Below the pieces are notes generated by a model that saw nothing but the letters and a program-made list of their open reading frames with translations, made no database searches and had not been told where the DNA came from. The translations under genes were made by a program, and so were the position numbers. Shown one piece after another: positions 1 through 5,157 of a stretch of 8,315 bases of DNA; position 1 is the first letter of the stretch, and every line of letters starts with the position of its first letter. The DNA lies in contig WLNX01000070.1 in assembly GCA_009699565.1 (NCBI GenBank), positions 1-8,315 of the forward strand, written 5' to 3'. Origin of the DNA: Actinomycetota bacterium (GTDB taxonomy: Bacteria > Actinomycetota > Thermoleophilia > Solirubrobacterales > Solirubrobacteraceae).

Positions 1-583
1 GGGCAGTCGAGCACTCGTCCATCGCTGGCGATCCGAGGTCGACGCAGTCGCCGTCGGGATCGGCACTGCTCTTGCCGACGATCCCCAGCTGACGGCGCGT
101 CTTGAATCGACCGATCACCAGCCGCGTCGGGTTGTGTTCGATTCCGAGGGTAGATTGCCGCTCGACTCGCAGCTGCTCGCCGAGGCCCCGGAGGTCGAGC
201 TGATTATTGTTGTCTCGCGTGCCGCCCCGCGCAGCGCAATCGAGGCGTTGGAGATGGCCGGAGCTCAGATCATCGTGGCAGCGGGCGAGAACGAGCCACT
301 GCGGGTCAGCGATGCGCTTTCCCAGCTCGGTTCGCTCGAGCGGCCGATCACATCGCTGCTCCTCGAGGGTGGTCCTCACCTTGCAGGGGCGTTCTTCGAT
401 TCCGGAGAGATCGACGAGGCGCGCCTGTTCGTGGCGCCGCTCGTTCTCGGCGGCGCAAGCGCCCGCGATCCAATCGAGGGAATGGGAAGCTCGACGATCG
501 CCGATGCGACGCGCGCGCTGTCGCTGACGACCGAGATGATTGCCGACGATGTGCTTCTCCGCGCGCGGCTGCGAGAGTGGTAA
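1..583 (+). CDS. ribD: RibD, C-terminal reductase domain (5'-partial)
   Basis: This is the 3' part of bifunctional RibD. The visible 193 residues are the reductase domain, which uses NADPH to reduce the ribosyl side chain of the pyrimidine intermediate to a ribityl chain in riboflavin synthesis. The reading frame is open from base 2, so the N-terminal zinc deaminase domain should lie upstream of the window. An internal GTG at 134 is not the start, because the family signature continues before it: VDAVAVGIGTALADDPQL, followed by QPRRVVFDSEGRLPL. Later come the nucleotide-binding LLLEGGPHLAGAF and LFVAPLVLGGA. The TAA at 581-583 is two bases before the likely ribE start, so the genes are almost certainly co-transcribed. 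Because the N-terminus is not visible, a stand-alone reductase cannot be excluded, but the downstream rib genes make full RibD much more likely. Confidence 0.93.
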   Translation, partial: GSRALVHRWRSEVDAVAVGIGTALADDPQLTARLESTDHQPRRVVFDSEGRLPLDSQLLAEAPEVELIIVVSRAAPRSAIEALEMAGAQIIVAAGENEPLRVSDALSQLGSLERPITSLLLEGGPHLAGAFFDSGEIDEARLFVAPLVLGGASARDPIEGMGSSTIADATRALSLTTEMIADDVLLRARLREW

Positions 584-585
584 GC

Positions 586-1176
586 GTGTTTACAGGACTG
601 ATAGAGGATCTTGGTGAGGTCGTCGCGATCGACAGCGACGATCAGGGCGCGCGACTGACCATTCGCACGGCGCTTGCCGGGCAGCTGAAGGAGGGCGACT
701 CGGTCGCCGTCAACGGCGTCTGCCTGACGGCCACTTCCGTTGAACCGGACTCTTTTGCAGCCGATGCGATGAACGAGACGCTCCGCCGCACCTCGCTTGG
801 TGCAGCTGAAGCGGGCGGCGCAGTCAATCTAGAGCTCCCGCTGCGCGCAAACGCGCATCTCGGTGGTCACATCGTCCAGGGTCACGTTGACGGGGTTGGC
901 ACCGTGGAAGCGGTTCGCGACGACGGAATCGCAAAAGTCGTGACCGTTGCACCGCCGGCAGAGCTGATGCGCTACGTGGTCGAGAAGGGTTCGATAGCGG
1001 TCGACGGGGTGTCACTGACCGTCGCCTCCGTCGCCGACAAAACTTTCGACCTTTGGTTGATTCCTGAAACGCTTCAGCGCACTAGCTTGGCTTCCGCTGA
1101 GCCGGGCCGAGTCCTTAACATCGAAGTTGACATTGTCGCGAAGTACGTCGAGAGGCTGGTTGGGACGAAATCATGA
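586..1176 (+). CDS. ribE: Riboflavin synthase, alpha chain
   Basis: The enzyme dismutates two molecules of 6,7-dimethyl-8-ribityllumazine into riboflavin and the pyrimidinedione recycled by RibH. It is cytosolic and normally a homotrimer. The 196 residues show the two tandem lumazine-binding barrels of the family. Barrel 1 has GDSVAVNGVCLT (37-48), NETLRRTSL (63-71) and GGHIVQGHVDG (93-103). Barrel 2 has KGSIAVDGVSLTV (134-146) and IPETLQRTSL (159-168), and a C-terminal helix near NIEVDIVAKY (178-187) follows. I chose the GTG at 586 because it gives the family N-terminus MFTGLIE, which contributes to the active site. A GTG at 577 would add three residues and overlap ribD by 7 bases. The stop overlaps the ribBA start in ATGA (1173-1176). 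The symbol follows Bacillus usage; in E. coli the same enzyme is called RibC. Confidence 0.96.
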   Translation: MFTGLIEDLGEVVAIDSDDQGARLTIRTALAGQLKEGDSVAVNGVCLTATSVEPDSFAADAMNETLRRTSLGAAEAGGAVNLELPLRANAHLGGHIVQGHVDGVGTVEAVRDDGIAKVVTVAPPAELMRYVVEKGSIAVDGVSLTVASVADKTFDLWLIPETLQRTSLASAEPGRVLNIEVDIVAKYVERLVGTKS

Positions 1177-2462
1177 GCAGCTCAGCAGAGACCGATTACA
1201 GGTTCGCCACGGTCGAGGAGGCGCTCGAAGACATCGCCGCGGGCAAGATGATCGTCGTGGTCGACGACGAGGACCGCGAAAACGAAGGCGACCTCGTGAT
1301 GGCCGCCGAGCATGTCTCCCCGGAGGCAATCAACTTCATGGCCACGAATGCGCGCGGTTGGATTTGCCTCGCGCTCACGCCGGAGCGCTGCGACGAACTG
1401 GATCTTGAGCTGATGACAGCCAAGAACGAAACGCCCTACGAGACTCCCTTCACGGTCACGATCGAGGCCAGAGAAGGGGTCACGACGGGGATCAGTGCCG
1501 CCGACAGGGCCCAGACTATTCGCGTTGCGAGCGACCCCAACAACGGGCCTGAAGCCATCGTCAAGGGCGGGCACGTCAACCCGCTCAAGGCGAAGCCGGG
1601 TGGCGTACTCGAGCGGACCGGCCATACCGAAGCCGGAGTGGATCTGGCGAGGCTCGCCGGCTGTACTCCGGCCGGCGTGATCTGCGAGATCATGAACGAC
1701 GATGGCTCGATGGCGCGCGTGCCCGACCTAAAGGACTACTGCGCCCTGCACGGTCTCAAGATGCTGACGATCGCGGATCTGATTGCGTACCGGCGTCGCA
1801 ACGACCGACTTGTCGAGCGCGTCGTCGCGACCACGATGCCGACGGCTTTCGGAGACTTCACGGTTGTCGGTTACCGCTCGCTTGTCGATGACAAGCACCA
1901 CGTCGCTCTGGTCAAGGGGGAGGTCGACGGCGCAGAGGACGTGATCGTCCGGGTTCACTCGGAATGCCTGACCGGAGACGTCTTCCACTCACTGCGCTGC
2001 GACTGCGGCGACCAGCTTGAGTCGGCCTTGGCGATGATTGAGGAGGAGGGCCGAGGAGTGCTTCTCTACCTTGCTCAGGAGGGGCGCGGAATCGGACTGC
2101 TGAACAAGCTGCGCGCCTACAAGCTTCAAGAGGAGGGCTATGACACCGTTGACGCCAACCTTCAGCTTGGGCTGCCAGCCGATCTTCGCGACTACGGAAT
2201 TGGAGCTCAGATTCTGGTCGATCTGGGACTGACCTCAATCCGGATTCTTACCAACAACCCGAAGAAGATTCATGGACTCGAGGGTTACGGGCTTTCCGTC
2301 AGTGAGCAGATTCCGATCGAGGAGAAGGCGAATGAGCACAACGCCGGCTACTTGGAGACAAAGCGCAAGCGGATGGGTCATACGCTCCACCATCAAGGGC
2401 TAAACCTTGACGAGCAGATGATCCACGCCGAACGCGAGAAGGACAAGTCTGAAGATGAGTGA
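1173..2462 (+). CDS. ribBA: Bifunctional DHBP synthase / GTP cyclohydrolase II
   Basis: This enzyme supplies both precursors of riboflavin: it converts ribulose 5-phosphate to 3,4-dihydroxy-2-butanone 4-phosphate and formate, and opens GTP to the diaminopyrimidine substrate of RibD. The RibB domain spans about residues 10-208. It has DDEDRENEGD (31-40, metal ligands E36 and E38), GVTTGISAADRA (102-113), RTGHTEA (148-154, H151) and CEIMNDDG (171-178, E172). The RibA domain spans about 215-405. It has RVHSECLTGD (260-269) and LRCDCGDQL (274-282), with zinc ligands C265, C276 and C278. It also has QEGRGIGL (302-309), PADLRDYG (335-342, catalytic D337 and R339) and LTNNPKK (359-365). Both active sites look intact, so it should be bifunctional. 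A charged tail of about 24 residues follows the second domain. It starts at an ATGA overlap with ribE and overlaps ribH by 8 bases. Confidence 0.97.
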   Translation: MSSSAETDYRFATVEEALEDIAAGKMIVVVDDEDRENEGDLVMAAEHVSPEAINFMATNARGWICLALTPERCDELDLELMTAKNETPYETPFTVTIEAREGVTTGISAADRAQTIRVASDPNNGPEAIVKGGHVNPLKAKPGGVLERTGHTEAGVDLARLAGCTPAGVICEIMNDDGSMARVPDLKDYCALHGLKMLTIADLIAYRRRNDRLVERVVATTMPTAFGDFTVVGYRSLVDDKHHVALVKGEVDGAEDVIVRVHSECLTGDVFHSLRCDCGDQLESALAMIEEEGRGVLLYLAQEGRGIGLLNKLRAYKLQEEGYDTVDANLQLGLPADLRDYGIGAQILVDLGLTSIRILTNNPKKIHGLEGYGLSVSEQIPIEEKANEHNAGYLETKRKRMGHTLHHQGLNLDEQMIHAEREKDKSEDE

Positions 2463-2886
2463 GCGCTACGCGATCGTCTGCGCGCAGTTCTACGACGAGT
2501 TGGCGCGACGTCTCACCGACAGCGCGCAGTCTGCGCTCGAATCGGCCGGATGCGAGATGGCGGAATGCTTTGAAGTGCCGGGCGCCTTCGAGCTGCCGCT
2601 GGCGGCAAAGCTGTGCGCTGTCAGCGGTCGCTTTGCCGGGGTCATCTGCCTCGGGGCGGTAATTCGTGGAGAGACCGACCACTACGACTACGTCTGCGCC
2701 GAGAGCGCACGGGGAATTCAAGCTGCGGCATTGGAGACGGGAGTGCCCTGCTCCTTCGGCGTGCTGACCGTTGACACGATGGAGCAGGCGATGGAACGTT
2801 CTGGCGGAGGGGTTAGAGATGGTGGGCGAAACGCCGCCGAAGCAGTGCTCGCATTGGTCGCCGTTAAGCGGCAACTCGCTGGCTGA
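2455..2886 (+). CDS. ribH: 6,7-dimethyl-8-ribityllumazine synthase
   Basis: RibH condenses the RibD product, after dephosphorylation, with the four-carbon DHBP unit made by RibBA to give lumazine, the substrate of RibE. The 143-residue protein has the family landmarks in order: an aromatic in the first loop (F12), VPGAFELP (41-48), GAVIRGETDHYDYV (67-80) with catalytic H76, FGVLTVDTMEQA (101-112) and the phosphate-binding R115. It is shorter than the usual 150-160 residues because the translation begins almost directly at the first beta strand. The loop after R115 (GGGVRDGG) lacks the two lysines found there in Bacillus RibH. The ATG lies inside the end of ribBA, with AAGGA at 2439-2443 as a possible ribosome binding site, so coupled translation is likely. 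It is the last rib gene of the operon. Confidence 0.95.
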   Translation: MSERYAIVCAQFYDELARRLTDSAQSALESAGCEMAECFEVPGAFELPLAAKLCAVSGRFAGVICLGAVIRGETDHYDYVCAESARGIQAAALETGVPCSFGVLTVDTMEQAMERSGGGVRDGGRNAAEAVLALVAVKRQLAG

Positions 2887-2910
2887 ACTGCAAGCCTCGC
2901 GCAGTCGCGC

Positions 2911-2916
2911 TAAATT
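2911..2916 (+). promoter_or_regulatory. Candidate -10 box for a leaderless transcript
   Basis: TAAATT lies in an AT-rich island within otherwise GC-rich sequence, in the 37-base gap after ribH. Seven bases separate it from the ATG at 2924, so a transcript starting at the normal distance would begin at or next to the start codon. There is no Shine-Dalgarno sequence before that ATG, which fits leaderless translation. The -35 region is weak (CTGCAA at 2888-2893, 17-base spacer). This is inference from pattern only. Confidence 0.4.
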
Positions 2917-2923
2917 TTGAACG

Positions 2924-3250
2924 ATGAGCGGTCAGTTCATAGCGTTTCTGATTACCGGCCTGTCGCATGTTGGAGCCGCCGCGGTTCTGCTGGTAATGCT
3001 GTTTCGACTCGGCAACGACCGCCCGCAGGACTCGCGCGGATGGTGGGACGATCAGGGAGGCCCGGGCAAGGAACGGCCGGACCGGCCGGACAGAAGCCCC
3101 GGCGGCGGCGGCATTCCGCTGCCCGACGCGGTGCAGAGCACAATGCGGATGCGGGGTCCGGGACGGCTCGCCGACGCCAACCCTTTCCCTGTGCGCCGCT
3201 CTCCGGCTCGCGAGCCGGCTCCGCAGCGTGACACCGAACCCGCGGGCTGA
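2924..3250 (+). CDS. Small single-pass membrane protein, unknown function
   Basis: I do not recognise a named family. The 108-residue translation starts with a hydrophobic helix at about residues 5-27 (FIAFLITGLSHVGAAAVLLV is its core), followed by RLGNDRP. This suggests an N-terminal membrane anchor with the rest in the cytoplasm. The tail is disordered-looking and rich in Pro, Arg, Asp and Gly, with RPDRPD repeats (51-56). It then reaches a more ordered-looking patch, GGGGIPLPDA (60-69) and RMRGPGRLAD (75-84), which reminds me of hypothetical proteins of other actinobacteria, although I cannot verify this. The gene fills the gap between ribH and rpmB and has its own possible -10 box 7 bases before the ATG. 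An overlapping frame from a TTG at 2917 lacks a hydrophobic segment and looks like a shadow. The gene is probably real; its function is unknown. Confidence 0.7.
   Translation: MSGQFIAFLITGLSHVGAAAVLLVMLFRLGNDRPQDSRGWWDDQGGPGKERPDRPDRSPGGGGIPLPDAVQSTMRMRGPGRLADANPFPVRRSPAREPAPQRDTEPAG
3203..3218. repeat. Perfect 16-base palindrome
   Basis: CCGGCTCGCGAGCCGG reads the same on both strands, with its centre between 3210 and 3211. It lies in the 3' end of the small membrane protein gene (codons for the S-P-A-R-E-P-A region), 36 bases before the rpmB -10 box. As RNA it could form a hairpin, but no U-run follows, so it does not look like an intrinsic terminator. It could be an operator for rpmB or simply a by-product of Pro, Ala and Arg codons in GC-rich DNA. 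The palindrome itself is certain; a function is not. Confidence 0.5.
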
Positions 3251-3254
3251 CCGC

Positions 3255-3260
3255 TACACT
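3255..3260 (+). promoter_or_regulatory. Candidate -10 box of the rpmB-fakA-recG operon
   Basis: TACACT matches the bacterial TANNNT -10 pattern and stands ten bases before the rpmB ATG, implying a leader of only a few bases. There is no purine-rich ribosome binding site in CCTCACTCG before the ATG, consistent with leaderless or near-leaderless translation. The nearest good -35-like hexamer, GTGACA (3228-3233), is 21 bases upstream, which is longer than the ideal 17, so the -35 assignment is doubtful. Confidence 0.45.
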
Positions 3261-3270
3261 GCCTCACTCG

Positions 3271-3462
3271 ATGGCCAAGGTATGTCACAGCTGCGGTAAG
3301 GGACCGGCATTCGGCAACAGCCGAAGCCACTCGATGGTCGCCACCAGGCGCCGTTTCAACCCGAACCTGCAGAAGGTGCGCATCGTCGTGAACGGTGCGC
3401 CGCGCCGTGAATACGTATGCACGCGCTGCCTCAAGGCCGACAAGGTCCAGAAGGCCGTTTAG
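3271..3462 (+). CDS. rpmB: 50S ribosomal protein L28 (zinc-binding type)
   Basis: L28 is a small protein of the large ribosomal subunit. The 63 residues match the family well: KVCHSCGKGP at the N-terminus, then SHSMVATRRRFNPNLQKVR (19-37) and VCTRCLK (49-55). Two CxxC pairs, C5/C8 and C50/C53, make this the zinc-ribbon form. Some bacteria carry a cysteine-free copy under Zur control for zinc starvation, and no such copy is in this window. The basic composition and length are typical. The ATG has no Shine-Dalgarno sequence but a TACACT box just upstream. The gene heads the downstream housekeeping cluster and ends 13 bases before fakA, an arrangement like rpmB-yloU-yloV in Bacillus but without the Asp23-family yloU between. 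Confidence 0.97.
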   Translation: MAKVCHSCGKGPAFGNSRSHSMVATRRRFNPNLQKVRIVVNGAPRREYVCTRCLKADKVQKAV

Positions 3463-3475
3463 GCTTCGCGGCGAA

Positions 3476-5143
3476 GTGCCGCAATCTGATTCTCACTCCA
3501 GTCTGCTTCGATTCCGCTCGATCCTGCGCGGGGCGCTTGCCGCGCTCGAAGAGCGCCGCAGCGAGATCAACGACCTCAATGTCTTTCCTGTAGCCGACGG
3601 AGACACCGGCGACAACATGGTGCTGACGATTCAGGGCTGCCTCAGCGAGCTCGATCGTCTGGCGGAGGAGTCCGGAGATCGGTCGTTGGATGAGATCGGC
3701 CGCGAAGAGATAGTCGACCTCGTGGCACGGGCCGCGCTGCTAAGCGCCCGGGGCAACAGCGGGGTGATTCTCTCGCAGTTGATCCGCGGAGCCGCCGAGG
3801 AACTGATCTCGCGTCCGGGAGTCCTCGTTGACCCGGTGCTGATCGCGATGGCGATGCAGCGCGCCGCCGAGCGCGCATATGCCTCCGTGCGCGAGCCCAC
3901 CGAGGGGACAATCCTCACCGTGATGGCCGACATGGCAGCGGCCGTGACCGCCAAACTTGCTGAGCTCGAGCCGATGCCCGCCGATGCCACCCCGGAAGAC
4001 CAGAACGCGCGAATCGCAGATCTGCTCGAAGTGGCCGTTATCGAGGGCGAGGCGTCCGTAAAGCGCAGTCCCGACCTGCTCCCGGTGCTGAAGACCGCCG
4101 GCGTCGTCGACTCTGGCGGCTACGGAGTCGTCGTCCTCTTCGCCGGCTGCGTTGCGGCGCTGCGGGGCGAACACGGCCTTAGCGTCGCCCGCCACACGGC
4201 GCCAGCGCGGACCACTCAACCTGAGCACCACTCCTCGACCTTCCGCTATTGCACCAACTTCGCCGTAACGGCCAACTCGGGATCCAAGCTCGGATCTCAC
4301 GACGGCTACGTCGATGCACTTGAATCGATAGGAGATTCCGTCCTCCTCGTCGGCGACCAGGTTACCTTGCGGGTCCACATTCACACCGACGAACCTGAGC
4401 GCGCTACGGCTCTGTTCATCGACCAGGGGAATGTCTCACGGCTCGACGTTGCCGACATGTCCGCGCAGATCGCCGAGCGAGACGAGCGGCTCGCCGCCGA
4501 TTCCGGTCCGGGAGCGCGCTGCGGGACTCTGGCGATCGTCGCCGGCCCCGGAATCGCTGCGCTCTACCGGTCGATGGGCGCTCACGTCCTCGATGGCGGA
4601 GAGACCCTCAATCCCTCGACCTACGAGATTCTCGCGGGGATTCACTCCGTCCCAACTGAAGAGGTGGTCGTGCTCCCCAACAGCCGCAACGTCTTCATGG
4701 CCGCGCAGGCCGCTGCCGAGATGTCCGAGCGGGTCGTGCACGTCGTCGAGTCGAGCGAAATGCAAGCCGGGCTCGCAGCGATGGTTGCGTCCGAGAGCAG
4801 CCGCCCCGCCGCCGAGAACGCGGCGCAGATGACGGAGCTGCTTGGTGCGGTCCGCACCGGCAGCGTCGCGATGGCCGCGCGCGCCGACGGCGAGGGCCGC
4901 TTCGAGGAAGGTGAAGCCGTTGGGTACGTCGGCGACGAACTGCTCGCCTGGGGGCAGCCCGAAACAACGCTCAAAGCGGTGCTGGACGAGCTGGCTGCCG
5001 AGGCCGAGATTGTCAGCATCTTCAGCGGAGTCGATGCTCCGCTCGGCGACGATCAGGTCGCCAAGCTCGTGGCTCCTGACGTGGAGCTGGAACTGCACGA
5101 CGGCGGTCAGCCAAGTCGCTGGTGGCTGTTGTCCGCCGAATAG
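3476..5143 (+). CDS. fakA: Fatty acid kinase ATP-binding subunit FakA (YloV/DAK2 family)
   Basis: FakA phosphorylates fatty acids held by a FakB (DegV-family) partner, feeding exogenous or recycled acyl chains into phospholipid synthesis. The N-terminal DAK2/DhaL domain (about 10-220) has NVFPVADGDTGDNM (35-48), with D41 and D43 as probable Mg-ATP ligands, RGNSGVILSQL (92-102) and a VVDSGGYGVVVLF stretch at the domain end. The middle domain has YCTNF and VHIHTDEP; C259, H301 and H303 have the same spacing as the zinc ligands I recall for Staphylococcus FakA (C240, H282, H284). The C-terminal FakB-like domain contains VVVLPNSRNVFMAAQ. The 555 residues from GTG 3476 match the family length of about 550. 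That start lies 13 bases after rpmB; a GTG at 3395 would sit inside rpmB and add an unrelated Arg-rich leader. No FakB gene is in the window. The fatty acid role is inferred by homology. Confidence 0.9.
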   Translation: MPQSDSHSSLLRFRSILRGALAALEERRSEINDLNVFPVADGDTGDNMVLTIQGCLSELDRLAEESGDRSLDEIGREEIVDLVARAALLSARGNSGVILSQLIRGAAEELISRPGVLVDPVLIAMAMQRAAERAYASVREPTEGTILTVMADMAAAVTAKLAELEPMPADATPEDQNARIADLLEVAVIEGEASVKRSPDLLPVLKTAGVVDSGGYGVVVLFAGCVAALRGEHGLSVARHTAPARTTQPEHHSSTFRYCTNFAVTANSGSKLGSHDGYVDALESIGDSVLLVGDQVTLRVHIHTDEPERATALFIDQGNVSRLDVADMSAQIAERDERLAADSGPGARCGTLAIVAGPGIAALYRSMGAHVLDGGETLNPSTYEILAGIHSVPTEEVVVLPNSRNVFMAAQAAAEMSERVVHVVESSEMQAGLAAMVASESSRPAAENAAQMTELLGAVRTGSVAMAARADGEGRFEEGEAVGYVGDELLAWGQPETTLKAVLDELAAEAEIVSIFSGVDAPLGDDQVAKLVAPDVELELHDGGQPSRWWLLSAE

Positions 5144-5157
5144 TCGACGATACCTCG

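Noticed and set aside
1..133. FMN riboswitch for the rib operon
   Set aside because: The window opens inside the ribD coding sequence and this stretch translates as RibD, so any riboswitch is upstream and not visible.
2896..2920. Terminator after ribH: short CGCG/CGCG stem followed by TAAATTTT
   Set aside because: The stem is only four base pairs and the T-run is short and interrupted. The AT-rich part is better explained as a -10 box.
2917..3231. Alternative 104-codon frame overlapping the small membrane protein gene
   Set aside because: It has no hydrophobic segment, is a low-complexity Arg/Ala/Gly sequence, and starts at a TTG without support. The 2924 frame has a clear helix and better upstream context.
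3395..3475. Upstream GTG extension of fakA
   Set aside because: It would start inside rpmB with a 68-base overlap and add an Arg-rich leader that merely reflects the rpmB frame shifted. GTG 3476 gives the family-typical N-terminus.
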